Shown: piece after piece, positions 51,860 to 60,393 of the stretch | Numbering within the stretch: the first letter of the stretch is position 1 | Layout: each line of letters starts with the position of its first letter | Assembly (NCBI GenBank): GCA_026393675.1 | Contig: JAPKZQ010000005.1 | Span: forward strand, 1 to 64,000 | Length of the DNA: 64,000 bases | Reading direction: 5' to 3' | Source: Acidobacteriota bacterium | Lineage (GTDB): Bacteria; Acidobacteriota; Vicinamibacteria; Vicinamibacterales; JAKQTR01 | Translations under genes and position numbers: made by a program | The notes under the pieces: generated by a model | Databases searched by the model: none | Told to the model about the DNA's origin: nothing | What the model saw: only the letters and a program-made list of their open reading frames with translations

Positions 51860-51888
51860 GGTGCAGGATTATTGCACCATCGCCTTGG

Positions 51889-53136
51889 CTAGCTGCCGAA
51901 CTTTTCGATGATGCCCTTCTTGTCGAGCCCGAGAATCCCGTGTTTCGCGCCCACTTTCTTGAACGACTCCAGCGCACAGGCCAGCATGGGGATGTCATGG
52001 TCCGCCGACAGTTGCGTGCGAATGCGCGCCTGGCCGGCCGGCACCACCGGGAAGAAGAACCCGACGACGTAGATGCCCTCGTAGTAGAGGTCTCGTGCGA
52101 CATCCTGCGCAAGCTTCGCGTTGAACAGCATCACCGGCACGATCGGGCTGTCACCATCCTTGATGACGAAGCCGGCTTCTTTCAGGCCCTTTCGCCAGAA
52201 GATCGCGTTCTGTTCGAGCGTGTCGCGGCGTTCGGTGCTCGCGCTGAGGAGCTCGAGCACCTTGATGGTTGAGGCCGCAATCGGTGGCGGCACGGCGTTG
52301 CTGAACAGGTACGGCCTCGCGCGCTGGCGACACAGTTCGACGATTTCCTTGCGCCCCGACACGCAGCCGCCGCTCGCCCCGCCCAGCGCCTTGCCGAGCG
52401 TGGTCGTCAGGATGTCGATCTTGCCCATCACGCCGAAGTGCTCGTGCACGCCGCGCCCGGTCTTGCCGATGAAGCCGCTGGCGTGGCTATCGTCGAGAAA
52501 AACCAGCGCGTGGTACTGCTCGGCCAACCGGCAGATCTGATCCATTGGCGCGAGATCGCCGTCCATGCTGAAGACGCCATCGGTGATGATGACCCGCACA
52601 CGCTTGTCCTGGTGCTCCTGCAGTTTCTGCTCCAGGTGCGCCATGTCGCAGTGCTTGTAAGTGTCGTGCATCGCCTTGCAGAGGCGGATGCCATCGACGA
52701 TGCTCGCGTGGACCAGGCGATCCGAGATCATCACGTCTTCGGGGCCGAGAATGGCCTCGAACACGCCGGCGTTGGCATCAAGACAACTGGCGAACAGGAT
52801 CGTGTCCTCAGTGCCGAGGAATTCCGTCAGCTTGCTCTCCAGGATCCGGTGCACGTCCTGCGTGCCGCAGATGAAGCGGACGCTCGACATGCCGTAGCCG
52901 CGCTCGTCGAGCGCCCGGTGCGCCGCGGCGACCACATCCGGGTGGCTCGACAGCCCGAGATAGTTGTTCGCACAGAGATTGATGACCTCGCGCAGCTCTG
53001 CGCCGCGTGGAAACTCGACGCTGATGTGCGCGGACTGCGGAGAATGGATCGCGCGTTCTTCCTTGAACAGGCCCTTCTCGCGAATCCCCGCCAGTTCATT
53101 CTGGAAGGCATCCTTGACTGCCGCCGGGTACGCCAT
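51889..53136 (-). CDS. kbl: 2-amino-3-ketobutyrate CoA ligase (glycine C-acetyltransferase)-like alpha-oxoamine synthase
   Basis: 415 residues, colinear with E. coli Kbl: CANNYLGL, MSSVRFICGTQDVH, ISDRLVHASIVDG, FLDDSHASGF, PLP Lys249 in TTTLGKALGG, RPYLFSNA, and GFFFPVVPAGQARIR. Kbl joins glycine and acetyl-CoA to 2-amino-3-oxobutyrate or runs the reverse. No threonine dehydrogenase is next to it; instead it starts one base after the stop of an acyl carrier protein gene. In other alpha-oxoamine synthases (for example bacterial serine palmitoyltransferase) such an ACP delivers the acyl group; that role here is inference. Confidence 0.9.
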   Translation of the reverse strand: MAYPAAVKDAFQNELAGIREKGLFKEERAIHSPQSAHISVEFPRGAELREVINLCANNYLGLSSHPDVVAAAHRALDERGYGMSSVRFICGTQDVHRILESKLTEFLGTEDTILFASCLDANAGVFEAILGPEDVMISDRLVHASIVDGIRLCKAMHDTYKHCDMAHLEQKLQEHQDKRVRVIITDGVFSMDGDLAPMDQICRLAEQYHALVFLDDSHASGFIGKTGRGVHEHFGVMGKIDILTTTLGKALGGASGGCVSGRKEIVELCRQRARPYLFSNAVPPPIAASTIKVLELLSASTERRDTLEQNAIFWRKGLKEAGFVIKDGDSPIVPVMLFNAKLAQDVARDLYYEGIYVVGFFFPVVPAGQARIRTQLSADHDIPMLACALESFKKVGAKHGILGLDKKGIIEKFGS

Positions 53137-53137
53137 G

Positions 53138-53395
53138 TCAGGCTCCCTTCTTCGCCAGGTGCCTGTTCACCAGCGCGATGATGCTCGTGACCGTATCGAA
53201 CGCCTCCGGCGACGCCTCGGCATCCGGGATGCTGATGATGAACTTCTTTTCGAGAAACCGCTTCAGGCTCACCATGCTGAAGCTGTCGACGATGCCGCCG
53301 GAGATCAGGGGCGTGTTCTCGTTGAGATCGACGTCGTCGGCCTCGTCTTCGTCGAGGTATTCATTCCTGATGTAGTCCAGAATCATCTCTTTCAC
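53138..53395 (-). CDS. Acyl carrier protein
   Basis: 85 residues, very acidic N-terminus (DEDEADDVDLNE), four-helix ACP plan, phosphopantetheine Ser38 in GGIVDSFSM (DSF instead of the DSL of fatty-acid AcpP), and a positively charged helix III region (LKRFLEKKF). It is not the housekeeping AcpP, so a specialised carrier. It lies one base upstream of kbl and downstream of the acyl-activating ligase. Confidence 0.9.
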   Translation of the reverse strand: MKEMILDYIRNEYLDEDEADDVDLNENTPLISGGIVDSFSMVSLKRFLEKKFIISIPDAEASPEAFDTVTSIIALVNRHLAKKGA

Positions 53396-53407
53396 GGTTG
53401 GCTCCCT

Positions 53408-53442
53408 TGATACGAGAGGCGCGGGGCGCGAGGCGTGAGGCG
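53408..53442. repeat. Degenerate gaggcgtgag repeat
   Basis: Imperfect copies of gaggcgcgg and gaggcgtgag between the ligase and ACP genes, followed by a single tgtccgacccc half-element near 53458. Confidence 0.4.
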
Positions 53443-53506
53443 TGAGGGAAGAACTCTGTCCGACCCCTAGCGCCTATCGCCACTCGCCTAACGCCTGGTC
53501 CCTGCA

Positions 53507-55207
53507 CTAGTCATCATCCATCGTGCTGATGTCGCCGATCGGTTGTCCGAGTTCCTTGGCCTTCAGCACGCGCCGCAGGATCTTGCCGCTGCGCGTCTTG
53601 GGCACCTTCTCCACAAACTCTATCTCTTGCGGCATCGCCAGCGGCGACAACTTCTTCCGCACGTAGTTCATGATGTCGAGTTCGAGATCCGCGTTGGCCG
53701 TGAATCCCGGCCGCAGCGCCACGAACGCCTTGACCACCTCCATGTTGACCGGGTCGGGTTTGCCGATGGCCGCCGACTCGGCGACCGCCGGATGCTCCAG
53801 CAGCGCGCTCTCGATTTCGAACGGTCCCACCAGGTGGCCGCCAGTGTTGATCACATCATCATCGCGGCCGCAAAACCAGAAGTAGCCGTCCTTGTCGAGG
53901 CTGGCCTGATCGCCGCAGATGTACCAGCCGTTTAGAAACTTGCTGTAGTACGTGGCCGTGTTGTTCCAGTACGTGCGCATCAGGCTCGGCCAGGGTGGCC
54001 GGATGGCAATCAGGCCGACGCGGCCGGGCTCGGTGATCGGTTCGCCCGTCTTGGGCTCGACCACCGCCGCCGTCAGCGCCGGGAACGGCCGGCCCATGCT
54101 CCCCGGCTTCACCGGCATGCCGGGCAGGTTGGTCACCACGATAGAGCCGGTTTCGGTCTGCCAGAACGTGTCGTGGAACCACAGCCCGAACGCCTCGTGG
54201 CCCCAGCGCACGGCCTCCGGGTTCAGCGGTTCGCCCACGCTGCACATGTGGCGGAGGCTGGTGAGGTTGCGGCGGCGGACCGGCTCGAATCCGTCCCTCA
54301 TCAGCATGCGGATGGCGGTCGGCGCGGTGTACCACACGGTGATGTGGTGGCGTTCAATGGTGGCGTACCAGCGGTCGCTCGAGAACCCCGCGTCGAGCAC
54401 GACCTGTGTGGCGCCCATCACCCATGGTCCGATGATGCCGTAGCTGGTACCCGTCACCCAGCCAGGGTCGGCGGTGCACCAGTAGATGTCGTCGTCTCTG
54501 ACATCGAGCACGACCTTCGTTGTCAGATACTGCGCGAAGACGCTGCCATGCACGTGCATCGCACCCTTGGGCGCGCCCGTGGTGCCGCTCGTATAGTGCA
54601 GCACGCTTGGCGTCTCGGCGTACGTGGGCGCGATCGCGAACTCGTCGGCCCGATGGTCCATCATCCGGTAGTCGATCTCGCCGTCCCTGAGCTTGCGTCC
54701 GTCTTCGTCGTGATCGATGACGATGATGGCCTTCAAGTCGGGCAGGCGGTCCTTGGCTTTGCGGACTTTGCCGACGTGACGCTTCTGCGTGATGATCGCG
54801 GTGGCCTTGCTATCGAGCATCCGGGCGACGAGCGCGTCTTCGCCAAACGCGGAGAAGAGCGGCTCGACGACGGCACCCGTCTTGAGGACACCGAGAAACC
54901 CGATGTAGAGCTCGGGAATCTTGTCGAGAAACAGGCAGACGCGGTCGAGTTGACGAATCGACACGGTACCGCGCAGGAACTGGGCCCACCCGTTGCTCAA
55001 CTGCTGCAGGTCACGGAACGTGAAGCGCCGGAGCGTTCCGTCGTGACCCTCGTGAATCAACGCCAGTTTTTCGCCGCGGCCGGCTTCGACATGACGATCG
55101 ACGCACAGGTACCCGATGTTCACCTTGCCGCCCTCGGCGTAGCCGAGTTCTTTGCGGGCGACATCCCACGTCGTCTCGCGACGTAATTGCTCGTAATCAA
55201 CGGCCAT
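53507..55207 (-). CDS. AMP-forming acyl-CoA/acyl-ACP ligase, acetyl-CoA-synthetase-like
   Basis: 566 residues from ATG 55207 (GGAG 8-9 bases upstream). ANL-superfamily motifs: YTSGTTGAPKGAMH, WCTADPGWVTGTSYG, FWQTETG, YICGDQA, GRDDDVINTGGH and the C-terminal PKTRSGKILRR with the catalytic, acetylation-sensitive Lys. The Trp kept in FWQTETG matches the one that limits acetyl-CoA synthetase to acetate or propionate, so a short-chain substrate is likely. At 566 residues it is of the Bacillus AcsA type, without the longer N-terminus of E. coli Acs. The gap to the ACP gene (53396-53506) contains a degenerate gaggcg repeat. Confidence 0.9.
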   Translation of the reverse strand: MAVDYEQLRRETTWDVARKELGYAEGGKVNIGYLCVDRHVEAGRGEKLALIHEGHDGTLRRFTFRDLQQLSNGWAQFLRGTVSIRQLDRVCLFLDKIPELYIGFLGVLKTGAVVEPLFSAFGEDALVARMLDSKATAIITQKRHVGKVRKAKDRLPDLKAIIVIDHDEDGRKLRDGEIDYRMMDHRADEFAIAPTYAETPSVLHYTSGTTGAPKGAMHVHGSVFAQYLTTKVVLDVRDDDIYWCTADPGWVTGTSYGIIGPWVMGATQVVLDAGFSSDRWYATIERHHITVWYTAPTAIRMLMRDGFEPVRRRNLTSLRHMCSVGEPLNPEAVRWGHEAFGLWFHDTFWQTETGSIVVTNLPGMPVKPGSMGRPFPALTAAVVEPKTGEPITEPGRVGLIAIRPPWPSLMRTYWNNTATYYSKFLNGWYICGDQASLDKDGYFWFCGRDDDVINTGGHLVGPFEIESALLEHPAVAESAAIGKPDPVNMEVVKAFVALRPGFTANADLELDIMNYVRKKLSPLAMPQEIEFVEKVPKTRSGKILRRVLKAKELGQPIGDISTMDDD

Positions 55208-55232
55208 CAGAATTTCTCCTTGGCACGCCAAA

Positions 55233-55253
55233 GCCCTTCGACAAGCTCAGGGC
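55233..55253. repeat. ccttcgac-N-gctcagg repeat, copy 2
   Basis: cccttcgacaagctcagg-gcg, matching 265-283 and 63920-63940. It overlaps the last codons of acpS, whose Pro/Arg-rich tail partly comes from this DNA. Confidence 0.55.
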
Positions 55254-55663
55254 GAAGGCGGCCGTGTGCAGGCGTAGGGCGTCGGCCGACGCCCGCTGAC
55301 CACCACCAACGCCACCACCTGCGCTCGCGTACTGGCCAGCGACAAATGTATCTCATCAACACCAAGTCTGTGCGCCACCTCTGCTGTCTCGCCGCCGAGC
55401 GTGATTGTGTATCTGCCTTCCTCGCGGCCGACCTCGAGGTCGTGCCACGACATGGATCCCACTTTGCCCGTACCAAGGGCCTTGAAGCAGGCTTCCTTCG
55501 CAGCAAACCCTGCGGCATATCCCATCACGGGTCGCCGAAGCGCCTGGCTGTGGGCCATCTCGGATGGCGTCAACACGTCGTCGAAGCTGTCGCCGTCGCG
55601 TCGCACACGCTCGCGCTCGAATCGGGCGACCTCAACGAGGTCGATGCCACAGCCGAGAATCAT
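55247..55663 (-). CDS. acpS: Holo-[acyl-carrier-protein] synthase
   Basis: 138 residues from ATG 55663. AcpS motifs GIDLVEVARF (metal ligand Asp8) and FAAKEACFKALG (Glu57) are present. Transfers phosphopantetheine from CoA to ACP serine. First gene of the module, 39 bases before the ligase. The last 15 or so residues (RRPTPYACTRPPSP) are not typical and derive from repeat-like DNA. Whether this is the genome's only AcpS cannot be told. Confidence 0.9.
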   Translation of the reverse strand: MILGCGIDLVEVARFERERVRRDGDSFDDVLTPSEMAHSQALRRPVMGYAAGFAAKEACFKALGTGKVGSMSWHDLEVGREEGRYTITLGGETAEVAHRLGVDEIHLSLASTRAQVVALVVVSGRRPTPYACTRPPSP

Positions 55664-55774
55664 GGGAATTCCGTCGCGTCTCGCAGTCGTTCGGGGGGAC
55701 TGACCGGTCGGGGGAAACACGGAGGAAGAACGCGCAAAGTGTACCACAGAAAAACGGAGGATAATACGCTCACG

Positions 55775-55879
55775 ATGGCCGAGGAGTTTGAACAACTCTC
55801 GCTCCACAGCGATATCGAGATCGCCCGCGACGTCCGGTTCGCCGACGACCTGACGGTGTTGCTCGCGAGAAGGCCGTGA
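55775..55879 (+). CDS. Possible 34-residue leader peptide or small protein
   Basis: Acidic short frame MAEEFEQLSLHSDIEIARD... ending in ARRP. Its stop codon overlaps the GTG start of the M1 peptidase (GTGA), and gatAAT-like and GGAGG sequences lie upstream of its ATG. Codon usage looks like that of neighbouring genes, and the overlap suggests translational coupling. No family recognised. Confidence 0.4.
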   Translation: MAEEFEQLSLHSDIEIARDVRFADDLTVLLARRP

Positions 55880-58572
55880 CGCGTCGCGTCGTTCTACTAC
55901 TCGTCGTGTGTCTCACGGTCGTCCAGGCCGCCGGAGCCGCCGCGCAGAAAACCGCGTCGGCCCAGGATGGCGTCACGTTGCTTCTGCTCAAGCTCGAAAA
56001 GATCATCACGGCTAGCCAGCCCGACGCGTATTTTGATCTGCTCTCGGCCCGAGCCAGCCCCGATCGGGCCGCACAGGCGGCGCAATTTCTGATCGGCCCG
56101 GGCATTGGGCGCGCCGTCGTTCGCGAGCGGGACCGAGCGCCGCTCGATGGCACCCTGCCGGGCGACGGCTACCGCCTCATGCTCGAGATCTTCACCGAGC
56201 GCGGGATTCGCGCGCGCATCACCACCTGGCAACTGGATGTCCGGCGCGTGGCGGGCACGCCGGATCAGGACGAATGGCGAATCAGCGATCAGACGCTTTT
56301 GACCACACTGGACGGATTGTTCCGGCTCGCACTCAATCCCTCGAAGCAGTATCGGGTGCGCAACCTCACCCTGCGGTCCGACGATCTCGACATCAATCTG
56401 GCGGACGGCCACTTGTTCGTCGCCGAGACCACCGAGGGCCCGACCGCCGTTGTGCTGATGCCGTCGCGCGGCGGGACGTTCGTCTTCAAGCCGACGCCGG
56501 AGACTGAACGCGGCCAGGTGAGGATCTACTGCGGATCGGAGACCCTGCAAGATCAATACAACGCCGCTTTCGTGCGCGTTCATCCGGGCGATTTCGGGAC
56601 GCGGTTTCCGGCAGCCACGCTGACGGCCGAACCGGTCGACCGGGGACTCTTCCGGCGAGCGGTGACCATCTTCCGTGACGATCTGAGCAAGTCGTTCGGT
56701 CTGGATCTGGCGGACTTGAGCCGCGACATATGGTCGTTCACGCCGCTGCCTGGCGACTTGCTGGCCGAGATCCACACGAAGAAGTTCCGGATACTGACCT
56801 ACACCAGAGTCGCCAACGAACCCGAAGATATCTCGTTGTTCGATCGTGTGCGCCGGCGGAACATCAGTGTCTATCCGTCGGCATCCCGCATCGCGTCGGA
56901 GGGTCGGTTTTTCGACGAGGACACGCACGCCGCATTCATCGTGGAGCGCACGGAACTGAACCTGACGATCGATCCGGATCGGTACTGGCTCGAAGGGGTG
57001 GCCCGCATCCGGCTGCGTGTGAAAGACCCCGCGCTGAACACGCTGACGCTGCGGTTGGCCGAATCCCTCACCATCAACGGGATCTTCAGTCCGGAGTTTG
57101 GACGGCTCCTGTCGCTCCGCGTCCGCAATCAGGCCAACCTGGTCGTCACCTTGCCTGCCTTTGCCGTCAGAGGCACGGAGATCACGCTTCTGATCAGCTA
57201 CTCGGGACGGCTCGTTCCGCCGCCGCCCGATCGCGAAGGCTTCGGACCGCAGTTTCCTCAGGACCCGCTTGGCGGGCTCGACGAGATCCGCTTCACCGGT
57301 GAGCCGAGCGTGCTCTACTCGACCAACAGCGCGTGGTACCCGCAGGGCGCCGCCACGGCGTACGGATCGGCTCGCATGAGACTGACCGTGCCCGAACGGT
57401 TCCAGGTACTGGCCAGTGGCACCCTCCAGCCCGGATTCCCGAAGGCTGCCCCTGCCATCAACGGGAAGATTTCCGCCGTCCAGTACGACTTCGACGCGAC
57501 GCAACCGGTCCGATATCTTGCGTGTGTCATCAGCCGCTTCCAGCATGTCGCGTCAACCACGATCCCGACCAAGTACGAGGGCTCAGGCGATGTCGGCAGC
57601 GTCACGCTGAGCGTGGAGGCCAACCCCCGCGAATTTGGCAAGGGAAGCGAAACGCTGCCGATCGCCGAGAACGTGCTTCGGTACTACGCGTCCATCATCG
57701 GTGATGCGCCCTATCAGAGCCTGACGCTCGGCCTGATCGAACGCGACACGCCCGGCGGCCACAGTCCCGCGTACATGTCCGTGCTGAACCAGCCCCTGCC
57801 GACAGCGGCGTTCAGTTGGCGCAACGATCCCGCCGCGTTTCCCAACTTCCCGGAGTTCTTCGTCGCACATGAACTGGCGCACCAGTGGTGGGGCCAGGCT
57901 GTCGGATGGCGCAGTTATCACGAGCGCTGGATCAGCGAAGGATTCGCGCAGTATTTTGCGGCGCTGTACGCGAGGCAGATCCGCGGCGACGGCACGTTCA
58001 ACGACCTGATTCGCCGGATGGCCCGCTGGGGAATAGACAAAGCTGAAGAAGGGCCCATCTCGCTCGGCTATCGCCTGGGCCACATCCGCGGGGACACGCA
58101 GATTTTCCGTGCCCTCGTCTACAACAAGTCGGCCGTCGTGCTCGACATGCTGCGGCGGCGCCTGGGCGACGAGACGTTTTTTCACGGGCTCCGGCGTTTC
58201 TACAAGGACTGGCGCTTCCGCAAGGCGGGAACCGACAACGTGCAGCAGGCCTTCGAGGCAGAGAGCGGGCAGTCGCTCGGGCGATTCTTCGACGCGTGGG
58301 TGCACGGCGCCGGGGTGCCCGCGCTCAGGTCGTCGTGGCAACTCGACCCGGCAGCCGCCGTCCCGACGGCCGTCGTGCGGCTGGAGCAAATTGGAGTTCA
58401 GTACGAATATCCCGTGACCGTGACGCTGCGCTACGCGATCGGACCGGCCGACGATGTGCTCGTGTCGGTCGTGGATCGCATCACCGACATCCGCCTGCCC
58501 CTCAAAGGCCGCCTGCGCGACGTCGAGATCAATCGGGACGGACTCACCATCGTCGACGTCTCCCGCCGGTAG
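55876..58572 (+). CDS. M1-family (gluzincin) metallopeptidase
   Basis: 898 residues from GTG 55876; signal peptide about 1-25 (GAAAQ). An N-terminal region of about 330 residues has no recognised domain; M1-like beta sandwich follows (about 350-560). The zinc site is complete: HELAH (665-669), with Glu688 18 residues on (WISEGFAQY). The exopeptidase motif GAMEN is absent; its place holds GGHSPAYMSVL. So this may not be a true aminopeptidase. Periplasmic or surface. Confidence 0.9.
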   Translation: MTRRVVLLLVVCLTVVQAAGAAAQKTASAQDGVTLLLLKLEKIITASQPDAYFDLLSARASPDRAAQAAQFLIGPGIGRAVVRERDRAPLDGTLPGDGYRLMLEIFTERGIRARITTWQLDVRRVAGTPDQDEWRISDQTLLTTLDGLFRLALNPSKQYRVRNLTLRSDDLDINLADGHLFVAETTEGPTAVVLMPSRGGTFVFKPTPETERGQVRIYCGSETLQDQYNAAFVRVHPGDFGTRFPAATLTAEPVDRGLFRRAVTIFRDDLSKSFGLDLADLSRDIWSFTPLPGDLLAEIHTKKFRILTYTRVANEPEDISLFDRVRRRNISVYPSASRIASEGRFFDEDTHAAFIVERTELNLTIDPDRYWLEGVARIRLRVKDPALNTLTLRLAESLTINGIFSPEFGRLLSLRVRNQANLVVTLPAFAVRGTEITLLISYSGRLVPPPPDREGFGPQFPQDPLGGLDEIRFTGEPSVLYSTNSAWYPQGAATAYGSARMRLTVPERFQVLASGTLQPGFPKAAPAINGKISAVQYDFDATQPVRYLACVISRFQHVASTTIPTKYEGSGDVGSVTLSVEANPREFGKGSETLPIAENVLRYYASIIGDAPYQSLTLGLIERDTPGGHSPAYMSVLNQPLPTAAFSWRNDPAAFPNFPEFFVAHELAHQWWGQAVGWRSYHERWISEGFAQYFAALYARQIRGDGTFNDLIRRMARWGIDKAEEGPISLGYRLGHIRGDTQIFRALVYNKSAVVLDMLRRRLGDETFFHGLRRFYKDWRFRKAGTDNVQQAFEAESGQSLGRFFDAWVHGAGVPALRSSWQLDPAAAVPTAVVRLEQIGVQYEYPVTVTLRYAIGPADDVLVSVVDRITDIRLPLKGRLRDVEINRDGLTIVDVSRR

Positions 58573-58592
58573 CCGCCCGACTAATCCCTTGC

Positions 58593-58598
58593 TATGAT
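58593..58598 (+). promoter_or_regulatory. Candidate extended -10 of nuoG
   Basis: TG-C-TATGAT with the hexamer 7 bases before ATG 58606; no Shine-Dalgarno. The two ATGs upstream of 58606 lie in or next to this box, which argues for 58606 as the start. Confidence 0.45.
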
Positions 58599-58605
58599 GG
58601 CACGC

Positions 58606-60390
58606 ATGGATACCGTCACTCTGCGCATCGATGGGCGCGAGATTACGACCGAGAAGGGCAAGACCATTCTCCAGGCCGCCCTCGACAACGGCATTTCTAT
58701 CCCCTACTACTGCTACCACCCCGGTCTCGGTGTCGACGGTTCCTGCCGCGTCTGCATCGTCAAGGTCGAGAAGATGCCGAAATTGCAGACGTCGTGCTCG
58801 ACCGTCTGCGGCGATGGCATGGTGGTCGATACGCGCAGCCGCGAAGTGATGGACGCGCGCGCAAGCGTATTTGAGTTCCTGCTCATCAATCACCCGCTCG
58901 ATTGCCCGGTGTGTGACAAGGGTGGCGAGTGTCCGCTGCAGGATTTTTCGTACACGTTCGGCCCCAAGGGAAGCCGGATGGAGTTCCCGCGCCGCACGTT
59001 CGACGGCGAGGGCGTGAAGGCCGACATCGATTTTGGTCCGACGCTGATGTTGAACCGCAATCGCTGCATCCTGTGCACGCGCTGCGTGCGCTTCATGCGC
59101 GACATCGATGGCGAGGCGCAGATCGGGATCGTCGATCGCGGCAACGGGAGCCAGATCTCCACGTTCCAGGAGCGAGGCGTGCATTCGCTCGTGTCCGGCA
59201 ACCTGATGGATGTATGCCCCGTGGGGGCCATCACGACGCGCGACTACCGCTTCAAGTCGAGGCCGTGGGATAACCCGATTGCCGTCGATACGACGTGCAC
59301 GTTGTGTTCGAAGGGCTGCAACACGACCGCGTGGCTCAAGGCCAAGCCCGAGTGGGCAAAGGGCGCGCGGCTGATTCGGATCACGCCACGCTACAACGCG
59401 GATGTGAATGGCTACTGGATGTGCGACATCGGTCGCTTCCAGTATCACTGGGTCGAAAGTGACGCGAGATTGACGACGCCGCTGGTGCGCCAGAATTCCG
59501 GAGCGCAGGCAGCGGCCACCTGGCCTGGTGCCCTGGCCCGCCTCGCCGAGCACGTCCGGCCGGTGCTGCAGACCGAAGCGTCAGCGTTCCGCGTCCTGGT
59601 GTCGGCGCATGCGTCTCACGAAGAACTGTTCCTCGTCCGTGAGCTCGTGCAGAAGGCGCAAGGCCCGAACGCGACGTACCGTGTCGATGTGAGTTGGGCG
59701 ACGTCCGAGAAGCCGCAGCCCGCACGCACGAAGTTCAAGGTGCCAGTTGTTGATGCGCCCAATGTGGCTGGCGCACGCACGTTCGGTCTCAATGTGCCCG
59801 TGGGCGATTCGGACCGCGCTGATCTTTGGGGCTTGCGCCGCGCCGTCGACGCGGGCACCGTCAAGGCGCTGTTTGTCTTCGATCCCGGTCCCGATGGCAG
59901 CATCGGAGACATCTCGTGGATCATCGACGCCAGGACGTCCGGCAAGCTGGCGTATCTGGTCGTGCTGGGGCCCGTGAGCACGGCGTTGACGGCAGCCGCT
60001 GATGTGGTGCTGCCTGGTGCTGCCTGGACCGAAAAGGACGCGACCTACACCAACGATGGCGGCCGTCTGCAGGCCACCTCGCGCGTGATGAACGCGCCCG
60101 GTGAGGCCCGCGAAGACTGGCAGGTGCTGACGCAGGTCGCCGAGGCGCTGGGTGTGGCGATGAAGTACGCGGATTCGGCTGCCGTGCGCGCCGCGATCGC
60201 CGAGACGATGGCCGGCGTGCCTGGGATGGCCGGGATTGCGCAGGTCATGATTGCGAAGCCGCAGACCGCGAGCATGTGGTTGCAGACGTCGAATCCGTCC
60301 GAGCGCTGGAAGTGGGATCACATGTTCCAGGACCTGCCGCCAGTCAAAGGCGAACCCCACGTCGTACGGGCGGAATTGATCAAGAAGTAG
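58606..60390 (+). CDS. nuoG: NADH-quinone oxidoreductase subunit G-like protein
   Basis: 594 residues. N-terminal [2Fe-2S] domain with CYHPGLGVDGSCRVC and CSTVC; His/Cys cluster site HPLDCPVCDKGGECPLQD; 4Fe-4S pair NRCILCTRC...CPVGA; then a molybdopterin-oxidoreductase-like Fe4S4 domain (CTLCSKGCNTTAWLK...WMCDIGR) and a shortened remainder. Carries electrons inside the peripheral arm of complex I. No other nuo gene is in the window, so the subunit is either encoded away from its complex or belongs to another NADH/formate-linked oxidoreductase. CcdA follows after 3 bases. Confidence 0.88.
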   Translation: MDTVTLRIDGREITTEKGKTILQAALDNGISIPYYCYHPGLGVDGSCRVCIVKVEKMPKLQTSCSTVCGDGMVVDTRSREVMDARASVFEFLLINHPLDCPVCDKGGECPLQDFSYTFGPKGSRMEFPRRTFDGEGVKADIDFGPTLMLNRNRCILCTRCVRFMRDIDGEAQIGIVDRGNGSQISTFQERGVHSLVSGNLMDVCPVGAITTRDYRFKSRPWDNPIAVDTTCTLCSKGCNTTAWLKAKPEWAKGARLIRITPRYNADVNGYWMCDIGRFQYHWVESDARLTTPLVRQNSGAQAAATWPGALARLAEHVRPVLQTEASAFRVLVSAHASHEELFLVRELVQKAQGPNATYRVDVSWATSEKPQPARTKFKVPVVDAPNVAGARTFGLNVPVGDSDRADLWGLRRAVDAGTVKALFVFDPGPDGSIGDISWIIDARTSGKLAYLVVLGPVSTALTAAADVVLPGAAWTEKDATYTNDGGRLQATSRVMNAPGEAREDWQVLTQVAEALGVAMKYADSAAVRAAIAETMAGVPGMAGIAQVMIAKPQTASMWLQTSNPSERWKWDHMFQDLPPVKGEPHVVRAELIKK

Positions 60391-60393
60391 ACG

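Noticed and set aside
51889-53395. Serine palmitoyltransferase plus ACP (sphingolipid locus)
   Set aside because: The synthase follows E. coli Kbl residue for residue through most blocks, the ligase looks short-chain, and no ceramide synthase or reductase is nearby. Kept only as an analogy.
57583-59553. 656-codon minus-strand frame across the M1 peptidase and nuoG
   Set aside because: Both plus-strand genes have complete metal-site motifs; the antisense frame has no recognisable domain.
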